Part shown: one piece after another, positions 53,670 to 64,000 of the stretch
Numbering within the stretch: the stretch's first letter is position 1
Layout of the letters: each line of letters starts with the position of its first letter
Origin: Hordeum vulgare subsp. vulgare
Taxonomy: Eukaryota; Streptophyta; Magnoliopsida; Poales; Poaceae
Length of the DNA stretch: 64,000 nucleotides
Assembly (NCBI RefSeq): GCF_904849725.1
Contig: NC_058521.1
Coordinates: 340,116,638-340,180,637, forward strand
Reading direction: 5' to 3'
Position numbers and translations under genes: made by a program
The notes under the pieces: generated by a model
Told to the model about the DNA's origin: nothing
Database searches by the model: none
The model's input: the letters and a program-made list of their open reading frames with translations, nothing else

Positions 53670-56600
53670 TATGCACGAAGAGGCTTGTTCGGGGTATCTT
53701 CACCTCGAACGGATGCACGAAGAGTTTCTCCTCAACCTGCTGCACCTACTGAAAATATTTTCTTTGAATTTCCTTCGGGTATGCTTGAGAAACTGCTGGC
53801 TAATCCTTTTACAGGAGATGGAACATCACTTCCAGACTTGCATCTAATCTATGTAGATGAAGTTTGTGGTTTATTTAAGCTTACAGGTTTGCCCGAGGAT
53901 GAGGTCAAGAAGAAGGTCTTTCCTTTATATTTGAAGGATAAGGCATTGACATGGTATAAGCTATGTGATGATACTGGATCATGGGACTACAATCGGTTGA
54001 AATTGGAATTTCATCAAAAGTTTTATCCTATGCATTTAGTACATCATGATCGGAATTATATTTATAATTTTTGGCCTCGTGATAGGGAAAGCATCTCTCA
54101 AGCTTGGGGGAGGATTAAATAAATGTTATATTCATGCCCCATTCATGAGCTCTCGAGAGAAATTATTATTCAGAACTTCTATGCTCGGCTTTCTCATGAT
54201 GATCGCACCATGCTTGATACTTCTTGTACTGGTTCTTTTATGAAGAGAGATATCGACTTCAAATGGAATTTATTGGAGAGAATTAAACGCAACTCTGAAG
54301 ATTGGGAGCTTGAAGAAGGTAAGGAGTCAGGTATGAATTTCTAGTTTGATTTCGTTAAATCCTTTGTTGAGACAAATACTTTTTGTGACTTTAGCGCTAA
54401 GTATGGACTTGACTCTGAGATAGTAGCTTCATTGTGTGAATCATTTTCTGCTCATATTGATCTCCCCAAAGAGAAGTGGTTTAAATATCATCCTCCTTTA
54501 GAAGTCAATGTAGATAAACCCACTCCAGTTGAAGAGAAAGTCATTGCCTATAATGATCGTGTTGTTCCCAGTGCTTACATTGAGAAACCACCTTTCCATG
54601 TTAGGATAAAGGATCATTCTAAAGCTTCAACCGTGATACGTAGAGGCTACATTAGAACACCTACACCCCCTGAGCAAATTAGAGTTGAACCTAGCATTGC
54701 TATTACAAAAGATCTTCTGTCCGACGATGTTGAGGGACATAATATTCACTTCTGTGAAGATGCTGCTAGAATTGCTAAACCTCACGCTAGAGACAAACAT
54801 AAGCATGTTGTTGGCGCGCCTGTTGTTTCTGTTAAGATAGGAGATCATTTTTATCATGGTTTATGTGACGTGGGTGCTAGTGTTAGTGCAATACCTCAAT
54901 CCTTATATGATTAAATTAAAGATGATATTGCACCTGTTGAGATAGAACCCATTGATGTCACTATTCAGCTTGCCACTGGAGATACTATTTGCCCTGTGGG
55001 AATTGTTAGGGATGTTGAAGTCTTGTGTGGTAAAACGAAGTATCCTGCTGATTTACTCGTTCTTGCTACCACACAAGATAGCTTTTGTCCCATCATATTT
55101 GGTAGACCTTTTCTCAATACTGTCAGTGCTCATATTGATTGTGAGAAGCAAACTGTCACTGTTGGCTTTGAAGGCGTGTCCCACGAGTTCAATTTCTCCA
55201 AGTTTGGTAGACAACCTCATGAAAAGGAGTTGCCTAGTAAGGATGAAACTATTGCCTTAGCCTCTATTGTCGTACCTCCTACTGATCCCTTAGAGCAATA
55301 CTTGCTTGAGCATGAAAATGATATGCATATAGATGAAAGGGATGAGATATATAGAGTTGTCTTAGAACAATATCCTATCCTTAAGAATAATCTTCTTGTT
55401 GAACTACTTGGGGATCCACCCACACCAAAGGGTGATACTGTGTTCGAGCTTAAACAATTGCCTGATACTCTTAAATATGCTTATCTTGATGAAAAAGAGA
55501 TATATCCTGTTATTATTAGTGCTAACCTCTCAGAGCAAGAAGAGAATAAGTTACTAAAAACTATGAGGAAGCACCATGCTGCTATTGGATATACTCTTGA
55601 TGATCTTAAGGACATTAGTCCCACTCTATGCCAACACATGATTAAAACTGATCCTGATTCCAATACAGTTGCTGACCATCAACGGAGATTAAATCCTAAG
55701 ATGAAAGAAGTAGTAAGAAAAGAAGTCCTAAAGCTTCTGGGAGCGGGTAGTATCTATCATGTTGCTCATAGCGATTGGGTGAGTCCGGTGCATTGCGTCC
55801 CTAAGAAGGGAGGCATTACCGTTGTCCCTAACGATAAGGATGAATTGATCCCACAGAGGATTATTACTGGCTACAAGATGGTGATCGATTTTAGGAAATT
55901 GAATAAAGCCACCAGGAAAGATCATTACGCTTTACCTTTTATCGACCAAATACTAGAAAGACTGTCTAAACACACACACTTCTGCTTTCTAGACGGTTAT
56001 TCTGGTTTCTCCCAAATACCAGTTGCACATTCTGATCAGGAGAAGACCACTTTCACCTGCCCTTTCGGTACCTTTGCTTATAGACGTATGCCTTTTGGCT
56101 TATGTAATGCACCTACCACCTTTCAAAGATGTATGATGGCTATATTCTATGACTTTTGTGAAAAGATTGTTGAGGTTTCCATGGATGAATTTTCTGTTTA
56201 CGGGTCTTCCTTTGATGATTGCCTCAGCAACCTTTATCGAGTCTTGCAGAGATGTAAAGACACCGACCTTGTCTTGAATTGGGAAAAGTTCCACTTTATG
56301 GTTAATGAAGGCATCATCTTAGGACATAAAATTTCTGAAAGAGGCATTGAAGTCGACAAGGCTAAGGTTGATGCAATCGAGAAAATGCCATACCTCACAG
56401 ATATCAAAGGTATAAGAAGTTTCCTAGGTCATGCTGGTTACTATAGAAGGTTCATTAAAGACTTCTCGAAGATTTCTAGGCCTCTTACCAATCTCTTGCA
56501 AAAGTATATTCCTTTTTTCTTTGATGATGATTGTGAGGAAGCCTTCGAAATACTTAAGAGGGCTTTGATAACTGCACCTATTGTTCAACCACCTGATTGG

Positions 56601-58034
56601 AACTTGCCTTTTGAAATCATGTGTGCTGCTAGTGATTATGCTGTTGGTGCTGTTCTAGGGCAAAGAGTTGATAATAAGTTGAATGTTATTCACTATGCTA
56701 GTAAAATTCTAGACAGTGCCCAAAGAAACTATGCTACTAGAGAAAAGGAATTCTTAGCAGTCATGTTTGCATGTGAAAAGTTCAGGTCTTACATAGTTGA
56801 CTCCAAAGTCACTATTCACACTGATCATGCTGCTATTAAGTACCTTATGAAGAAGAAAGACGCTAAACCTAGACTTATCAGATGGGTTCTCTTGCTACAA
56901 GAATTTGATTTGCACGTTGTCGACAGAAAGGGTGCTGATAACCCCGTAGCAGATAACTTGTCTAGGTTGGAGAACGTTCTTGATGACCCACAACCTATTG
57001 ATGATAGCTTTCCCGGTGAGCAATTGAATGTCATCAATGCTTCATGTATTGCACCGTGGTATGCTCGTTATGCAAACTATATTGTTGCCAAATATATACC
57101 ACCTAGTTTCACATACCAGCAAAAGAAGAAGTTCTTCTTTGACTTGAGACATTACTTTTGGGATGATCCTCACCTTTATAAGGAAGGAGTAGATGGTGTT
57201 ATTAGACGATGTGTACCTGAACATGAACAGGGACACATCCTACAGAAGTGTCACTCCGAGGCCTACGGAGGACACCATGCGGGAGATAGAACTACACACA
57301 AGGTATTGCAATCAGGTTTCTATTGGCCCACTCTCTTCAAGGATGCCCGTAAGTTTGTCTTGTCTTGTGAAGAATGTCAAAGAATAGGTAATATTAGTAA
57401 ACGTCAGGAAATGCCTATGAACTATTCACTTGTCATTGAACCATTTGATGTTTGGGGCTTTGATTACATGGGACCTTTTCCAAAATCCAATGGGTATACT
57501 CATATCTTAGTTGTTATTGATTACATCACTAAGTGGGTAGAAGCTATCCCCACTAGTAGTGCTGATCACAACACTTCTATCAGGATGCTTAAAGAAGTTA
57601 TTTTCCCTAGATTTGGAGTCCCTAGATATCTAATGACCGACGGTGGTTCACACTTCATTCATGGTGCTTTCCGTAAAACGCTTGCTAAGTACGATGTCAA
57701 CCACAGAATTGCGTCTCCCTATCACCCTCAGTCCAGTGGTTAAGTAGAGCTAAGAAATAGATGGATTAAACTAATTCTGCAAAAGACTGTCAACAGGTCT
57801 AGGAAGAATTGGTCTAAGAAGCTCGACGATGCAGTGTGGGCTTATAGAACTGCCTATAAGAATCCCATGGGCATGTCTCCGTACAAAATGGTGTACGATA
57901 AAGCATGTCATTTACCTCTTGAGGTAGAGCATAAAGCTTATTGGGAAATCAAAGAGCTCAACTTTGATTTCAAACTTGCGGAGTACTCCTTCTGGTCTGG
58001 AAAAAATCTATGTATATTCTCCCGTGAGGTCTGA
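53670..58034 (+). pseudogene. gag-pol of element D, four internal stops
   Basis: One frame runs from about 53670 to 58034. Gag core: KKVFPLYLKDKALTWYKL and FHQKFYPMHLVHH. Protease: GLCDVGASVSAIPQSLYD (about 54860-54914), then [18 protein letters not shown] (about 55700-56450): [49 protein letters not shown]. RNase [19 protein letters not shown], then [11 protein letters not shown]. Integrase: [56 protein letters not shown]. Stops lie at 54120, 54342, 54912 and 57741, all in the same frame with no shift. The RT catalytic box reads SMDEFSVYG (56178-56189) for the usual FMDD, so RT is inactive as well. After NFDFKLA near 57980 the integrase C-terminus is lost. Confidence 0.93.
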
Positions 58035-58103
58035 ACCGTGTATCACACAGATTTCCTCTGTTTTTCGTTTCGAGCCTATTTTCTGCCGCAGATTTAGAGC
58101 AAG

Positions 58104-58448
58104 ATGTCGTTCGAGGAATCTATGGGGGAGAAGAATCTCCCTCAAGTCTATGGAGAAGTACATGCTGATCTGAAAAGGATGGAGGTCATGGAGGCTAAGG
58201 AAAGGCTACCTAAAGAAACCAAGGGCAAAGCTAAGGAGAAGAATCAGGCATGGGATGAAGTGCAATCTGTGCTCAACAAGGAAGAAGTTGAAGAAGTGGA
58301 TTTCCTCCAACCCTACCTCCACCTACTGTCTCCATCCTTGATTGAACTCTTGAGGTTTTGTGAAACAACTCATGCTCGCAATACTTATCTCACTCGTGAC
58401 TTTGTTTTGCTGGAGAAACATATGACAGATCTCCAAGGTATAAATTAA
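58104..58448 (+). CDS. Small downstream ORF of element D
   Basis: A 114-codon frame from the ATG at 58104 (MSFEESMGEKNLPQVYGEVH), Lys/Glu-rich with a helical middle (AKERLPKETKGKAKEKNQ) and an end ELLRFCETTHARNTYL..LEKHMTDLQGIN. I recognise it as the small ORF found after pol in Triticeae Athila-type elements. It may be what is left of the Athila-type downstream ORF. Function unknown; no membrane span seen. It is in the same frame as gag-pol but separated by 70 bp that include the pol stop. Whether it is translated is uncertain. Confidence 0.5.
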   Translation: MSFEESMGEKNLPQVYGEVHADLKRMEVMEAKERLPKETKGKAKEKNQAWDEVQSVLNKEEVEEVDFLQPYLHLLSPSLIELLRFCETTHARNTYLTRDFVLLEKHMTDLQGIN

Positions 58449-60041
58449 AGATTGATGGCCCTCTTGGAATCAAAGGTTGCAACAACTCCACCACCATCAC
58501 CTCCAATGGAAGACAACTGAGAATGGGTATGGGCAATCCCCTTGGCTTTTGCCAAGCTTGGGGGAGTTGCCCCGGTATCATATCACCATCACATCTTTTG
58601 CCTTTACCTTCGTTTTAGTTTGTTCCTTTTTAGTTTTCTCTTTCTCTAGTAGATTAAAAGTCTTAGTGTTTTAATCTTGAGTTTTTCTTTGTGTCACCCC
58701 TATGTCTTCGAGCTCGTGAGCCATATAATAAAGAGTGTCTTAGTTGAAGGGCTTTGCCTCTTGCCATGATCAAAAGAGTGAGAAAAGAACAAAAGCATGA
58801 AAGATCATGTAATGATCTTATGGGAAGTGATGGCTTGACATATAAAAAGAATGATGATTGAAACTTGTAGAGGGTAGACAAGCGTAGACCTTGGTCATTG
58901 TTGCAATTAATTAGAAGTGATAAAGAAGGAGAGGTTCACATATAAATATATCATCTCTGACACCATCTATGATTGTGAACACTCACTAAACTATTACATG
59001 CCTAGAAGTAGATGTTGGACAATGAAGACAACATAATGAATTGTGTTTGCTTTGTTTCGAACAATGTTATATGACTAGAGATCCATTAGCATGTAACGAT
59101 TGCTTCCACCTCATATTAGACAAAACTCCCGCACCAAGTAGAGATACTACTTGTGCATCCATAAACCTTCAACCCAGTTTTGCCATGAGTGTCCACCATA
59201 CCTACCTATGGATTGAATAAGATCCCTCAAGTAAGTTGCCATCGGTGCAAGCAATAAAAATTGCTCCCTAATATGTATGATCTATTAGTGTGTGGAAATA
59301 AGCTTTGTACGAACCTGTGATGAGGAAGACAAAAAAGCGACAGACTGCATAATAAAGTTCTTTATCACAGGAGGCAATATAAAGTGATGTTCCTCGGCAC
59401 TAAGAGGACACACATCTAAACCTCAAAAGCGCATGACAACCTCTGCTTCCCTCTGCGAAGGGCCTATCTTGTACCTTTACTTTTTTCCCTTGAAAGAGTC
59501 ATGGTGATCTTCACTAATTCCTTGTTTCGCCTTTATTTGGGCTAACGTCATATGCTTGGGAAAGATCTATATTCATATGTCAACCTGGAGGTAAGCATTC
59601 ATGAATTATTTTTGTTGACATTACCCTTGAGGTAAGAAGTTGGGAGGCGAAACTATGAGCCCCTATATTTCTCTGTGTCCAGCTGAAACTTTGATCTCAT
59701 GAGTACCACGTGAGTTGTAGCAATTGTAGAGAATGAAAGGATGATTGAGTATGTGGATTTGTTTTACAAGCTCTTATTTGACTCTTTCTGATGTTGTGAT
59801 AAATTGCAATTGCTTCAATGACTACAGGCTATCGGTTGTTACTTCTTGGTAAGGTTTGTGATCCATGCTTTACTTTGTGAAGGAATTATCACTTTAGTAT
59901 GAGAGATTATATGTTGGTATTGCTGTTGTGATCACGATCATGATGCATGCATGTTCGTATTCTGTTTTGTCGATACCTCACTCCCTAAACATGTGGACAT
60001 ATTTATTGAGCTAGGCTTTCGCTTGAGGACAAGCGAGGTCT
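58449..60041 (+). other. 3' untranslated tail of element D
   Basis: 1.6 kb without a credible gene. It has the AAGCTTGGGGGAGTTG motif at about 58553-58568, also seen at the polypurine tract, so the motif is duplicated in the tail. Confidence 0.6.
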
Positions 60042-60055
60042 AAGCTTGGGGGAGT
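60042..60055 (+). promoter_or_regulatory. Polypurine tract of element D
   Basis: AAGCTTGGGGGAGT directly before the 3' LTR at 60056. Confidence 0.9.
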
Positions 60056-61581
60056 TGATACGTCCATTTTGCATCATGTTTTCATGTTGATATTTATCGC
60101 TTCTTGGGCTGTTATTTCACTTCACGGTACAACACTTATGCCTTTTCTCTCTTATTTTGCAAGGTTTACATGAAGAGGGAGAATGCCGGCTGCTGGAATT
60201 TTGGCCTGAAAGTGGAGCAAGTTTGAGATACCTATTATGCGCAACTCCAAACAACGTAAAAATCAACGAGGATTTGTTTCCGGATTTATAAAAAATACTG
60301 GGCCGAAGAAGCGCCACAGGGTTGCCAGCAGGTGGCCACAAGCCTGCTAGGCGCGGCCACCCCGCTGGTTGCGCCTAGGGGGCTTGTGGGTAGCCTGCTG
60401 GCCCACTGGGCCCCCCTCTTCTGCTATATGAAGGGTTTCGTCCGGAAAAAAAATCAGAGATGGGCTTTTCCGTGGATTCGCCACCGCCACGAGGCGGAAC
60501 TTGAGCAGAACCAATCTAGAGCTCCGACATGACGATCCTGCCGGGGAAACTTCACTCCCGGAGGGGGAAATTGTCGCCATCGTCATCACCAACACTCCTC
60601 TCATCGGAGGGGACTCGTCACCATCAACATCTTCATCAGCACCATCTCATCTCCAAACCATAGTTCATCACTTGTAACCAATCTTCGTCTCGCGACTCCG
60701 ATTGGTACTTGGAAGGTTGCTAGTAGTGTTGATTACTCTTTGTAGTTGATGCTAGTTGGATTACTTGGTGGAAGAGTTTATGTTCAGATCCTTCATGCTA
60801 CTCATTACCTCTCTGGTCATGAATATGATTACACTTTGTGAGTAGTTACTTTTGTTCCTGAGGACATGGGATAAGTCATGCTAATACTAGTAATGTGAAT
60901 TTGGTATTCGTTCGATACTTTGATGTGTTGTATGTTGTTTTTCCTCTAGTGGTGTTGTGTGAACGTCGACTACATAACATTTCACCATTATTTGGGCCTA
61001 GAGGAAGGCATTGGGAAGTAGTAAGTAGATGATGGGTTGCTAGAGTGCCAGAAGCTTAAAGCCTAGTTTATGCATTGCTTCGTAAGGGGCTGATTTGGAT
61101 CCACTAGTTTAATGCTATGGTTAGACTTTGTCTTAATTCTTCTTTCATAGTTGCGGGTGCTTGTGAGTGGGGTTAATCATAAGTGCGATGCTTGTCCAAG
61201 TAACGGCAGCACCCAAGCATCGGTCCACCCACATATCAAATTATCAAAGTAACGGACGTGAATCATATGAACATGATGAAAACTAGCATGACAGAAATTC
61301 CGGAGTGTCCTCGGGAGCATTTTTGCTCCTATAAGACTTTGTCCAGGCTTGTCCCTTGCTACAAAAGGGATTGGTCCACCTTGTTGCACCGTTTCGACTT
61401 TTGTTACTTGTTGCTTGCTACGAATCATCTCACCACACAATCACTTGCTACCGATAATTTCAGTGCCTGCAGATTTTACCTTGCCGAAAACCACTTGTCA
61501 GATCCTTCGGCTCCTCGTTGGATTCGACACTCTTACTTATCAAAAGGACTACGATTGATCCCCTATACTTGTGGGCCATCA
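60056..61581 (+). mobile_element. 3' LTR of element D
   Basis: 1526 bp, same ends as the 5' LTR (start TGATACGTCCATTTTGCATC, end CTTGTGGGCCATCA). The palindrome at 60333-60384 is more complete than in the 5' LTR. Followed by the duplicated GGTAT. Confidence 0.95.
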
Positions 61582-61586
61582 GGTAT

Positions 61587-61949
61587 CCGGGAGTTGCATA
61601 ATCTCACGGTCGAAGGAAAAGACACTAGACATTAGAAAAGCTTTAGCATACGAACACCACGATCTAGTGCTATGCTTAGGATTGGATCTTGTCCATCAAA
61701 TCATTCTCCCAATGATGTGATCCCATTATCAATGACATCTAATGTCCATGATCAGGAAACCATGATCATCTATTGATCAACGAGCTAGCCAACAAGAGGT
61801 TTGCTAGGGACACATTGTGATCTACTTATTCACACATGTATTATTGTTTCCTGTTAATACAATTATAGCATGAACAATAGACGATTATCATGAACAAGGA
61901 AATATGATAATAACCATTTTATTATTGCCTCTAGGGTATATTTCCAATA
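61587..61949 (-). mobile_element. 3' LTR of copia element E, inner part
   Basis: Continues the LTR interrupted at 52076. On the minus strand it begins TATTGGAAATATACCC at 61949, with the terminal TG changed to TA. The join CCTACGGTAT|CCGGGAGTTGC matches the uninterrupted LTR of B, which confirms D as the insertion. Confidence 0.92.
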
Positions 61950-63261
61950 GTCTCCCACTTGCACTAGAGTCAATAATCTAGTTCACATCACTATGTGATT
62001 GTAATGAATTCAACACCCATATAGTTTTGGGGTTTGATCATGTCTTGCTTGTGAGAGAGGTTTATAGTCAACGTCTCTGAACCTTTCAGATCTGTGTGTG
62101 CTTTACAAATCTCTACATCATCCTATAGATGCTACTACGCCCCATCTGAAACCATTCCAAATGATTGCTCCACTGTACGAATCCGGTTTACTACTCATAG
62201 TCCTCCGGATCAGTGACAAAGCTTGTATCGATATAACTCCTTTACAACGAACTCTTTAATCACTTCCATAATTGAGAAAAATTCCTTAGTTCATTTAGTT
62301 ACTAAGGATAACTTTGACCGCTGTCCAGTGATCCATTCCTGGATCACTCTCGTACCCCATGACTGACTCATGACAAGGCACGCTTTAGGTGCGGTACACA
62401 ACATAACATACTTGTAGAGTCTATGGCTGGTGCATAGGGGACGACGTTCGTCCTTTCTCTTTCTTCTGTTGTGGTCGGTCTTTTAGTCCTACTCAAATTT
62501 ACACCTTGCAACTTAGCCAAGAACTCCTTCTTTGCTGATCTATTTTGAACTCCTTCAAAAACTTGTCAAGGCATGCAATTCGCTGGAAGTTCCATTAAGC
62601 ACTTTGATCTATCTTTATAGATCTTGATGCTCAACTCTCAAGTAGCTACATCTAGATTATCTTTGAAAAACTCTTTTCAAACAACCCTTTATGCTTTACA
62701 GAAATTCTACATTATTTCTGATCAACAGTATGTCAACCACACATATTCATCAGAAATTCTATAGTGCTCCCACTCACCTTTTGGAAATACAAGTTTCTCA
62801 TAAACTTTTATAGAACCAGAAAAAACTTTGATCATCTCATCAAAGTGTATATTCCAACTCCGAGATGCTTTCTCCAGACCATAGAAGGATAGCTAGAGCT
62901 TTGCATACTTGTTAGCACCCTCTAGGATCGACAAATTTTCTGGTTGTATGACATACATCCTTTCCTCAAGGAAACCGTCGAGGAAACAATATTTTAACGT
63001 CCTATCTACAATATTTCATAAATGATGCAGCAACTGCTAACATAATTTCAACAAACTTTCAGCATCGCTACGAGTAAGAAAGTCTCATCATAGTCAACTC
63101 TTTGAACTTTGTTGAAAATACTCTTGCGACAAGTCGAGCTCTCTTAATGTGGACTTTCACCATCATCGTCTATGTTCTTTGTAAAGATCCATTCAGAGTT
63201 AATATCTTATGACCATTAAGTGGTTCTTCCAAAGTCTATACTTTGTTTTTCATACATGGTT
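61950..63261 (-). pseudogene. Degraded 3' pol of copia element E
   Basis: Minus-strand copia sequence directly inside the LTR: the polypurine tract (GTGGGAGACTA), then the end of the RNase H region and RT remains. It matches the corresponding part of B (about 42500-43680) in reverse. All frames are broken. Integrase and everything 5' of it is missing at 63261, where another LTR starts. Both copia elements in the window therefore retain only their 3' halves. Confidence 0.8.
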
Positions 63262-64000
63262 TGTAACATCCCAAATTTCCTAATTTGGAATATTTTACAT
63301 TGTAGCTAAGCATCTATGCATATTGATTTAAATAAAGTTTGCATTTGAATTCTTTCGACTTTTGCTTTTGCATTTCTATTTTTTTTCTTCACACGAGAAA
63401 TGCCGGGAAATAACCTCTTGCACGCAAGAGAGAGCGGAGGAAAATGACCCTCCAAAATGTGAGGAATTTCTGAAATATTTTTGAGCCAAGAAAGCCAAAG
63501 TTTTATTGTGAAAATAATTGCAAAAAGAAAATATAGCATAAGGGATTTTTTCTGAATTTTTTTTTTAAAGTTTTTATTTTTGCCTTGGAAAAATGTTAAT
63601 CGAGTAGAGGATATTTTTTTGATCATTTTGGTATATAATACCCTAAATTAATTATTTTATTTGTTTCCTTTTTTTCCTTTTAGTTTATGTTTTATAAAAA
63701 AAGCTAAAACAGGAATGTTTTTTAAGGAAGGCGCGTGAGTGCTTTATAGCGCAATCGGGCCGAATCCCAGCCCAGCCGGATCCGATCTGGATCTAGATCG
63801 GCCAGCCGATCCCCCTGCACCCAGCGCCCCTCTACCCCCACCCGCTGCCCCTGGGCCCCGCCCCGCGCCAACCCCACCCGCAGTGCGCTACCCCCGCAGC
63901 GCCACCCCCCCTTCTCCCCTTTTTTTCCTTTTCTTTTTTTTCCTTCCTTCTTCTTCTTCCTTCCTTCTTTCTTTCTCCCGTAACTTTCCTTCCATGGCCG
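63262..64000 (+). mobile_element. Start of a long LTR (J), cut by the window edge
   Basis: Starts TGTAACATCCCAAATTTCC at the junction with E. AT-rich at first, then GC-rich, then a 100-bp pyrimidine tract (63905-63990) before ATGGCCG at the window edge. The start and the AT-to-GC profile resemble the giant LTR of I and other long gypsy LTRs of Triticeae, but it is not the same family as I. No end is visible, and I cannot exclude a gene promoter at the right edge. Confidence 0.5.

Larger units (their letters stand above)
52077..61581 (+). mobile_element. Complete Athila-type gypsy retrotransposon D
   Basis: A 9.5-kb element with LTRs 52077-53582 and 60056-61581 and a perfect GGTAT duplication (52072-52076 and 61582-61586) inside the LTR of E. 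It has a tRNA-Asp primer site, a gag-pol frame with internal stops, a small 3' ORF and a polypurine tract. The first 235 bp of the LTRs differ at about a dozen positions by eye, younger than F. The TGATACGTCC start suggests a Sabrina/WHAM-like family. Confidence 0.96.

Noticed and set aside
63900..64000. Pyrimidine tract plus ATGGCCG at the right edge as the start of a host gene
   Set aside because: Cannot be excluded, but it follows directly from an LTR start at 63262 and only two codons are visible.

Overview
This is plant nuclear DNA from a large, repeat-rich grass genome, most likely a Triticeae species (wheat, barley or Aegilops relatives). The evidence is Angela/BARE-1-type copia LTRs, several Athila-lineage gypsy LTRs that all begin TGATACGTC, Tat-lineage gypsy elements with antisense genes, a Sukkula-like giant LTR and a CACTA subterminal array. 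I see no host gene, tRNA, rRNA or bacterial feature. Almost every base can be assigned to transposable elements in nested layers. Family names are from recognition, not from a search.

Layout, left to right. (A) 1-5246: a minus-strand Athila-type element with a cut 3' LTR, a long untranslated tail and broken gag-protease, but no polymerase. 5362-5578: a CACTA end. (H) 5579-6789, 20479-24965 and 34366-35743: three pieces of an old minus-strand Tat-type gypsy element, or a tandem pair sharing an LTR at 21191. (F) 6790-20478: a complete Tat-type element inside H, with 496-bp LTRs and a perfect GAGGG target duplication. It carries minus-strand gag-pro-RT-RNaseH-integrase and, on the plus strand, a spliced antisense gene with a 71-bp minisatellite in one intron. 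(C) 24966-34365: an Athila-type element inside H, with two LTRs, a tRNA-Asp primer site, an intact 930-codon gag-protease frame and no polymerase. (I) 35744 to about 40969: a 4.28-kb LTR plus part of the interior of a Sukkula/LARD-like element. (B) 40970-45449: the 3' half of an Angela-type copia element, plus strand. (G) about 45690-50672: one end of a minus-strand Tat-type element holding two plus-strand antisense genes, a coiled-coil gene and a B3-domain-like gene. (E) 50673-52076 plus 61587-63261: the 3' half of a second Angela-type element, minus strand. Its LTR is split by (D) 52077-61581, a full Athila-type element with a perfect GGTAT duplication and a gag-pol frame carrying four internal stops. 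(J) 63262-64000: the start of another long LTR running off the right edge.

The proteins are retrotransposon machinery: capsid (gag), aspartic protease, reverse transcriptase, RNase H and integrase. Most are broken by stops and shifts. Only C has a long undamaged frame. The most unusual content is the cargo of the Tat-type elements: genes antisense to gag-pol with their own TATA boxes, leaders and introns. A second unusual signal is a GC-rich palindrome shared by the LTRs of three Athila-type families and by an LTR-like block inside C.
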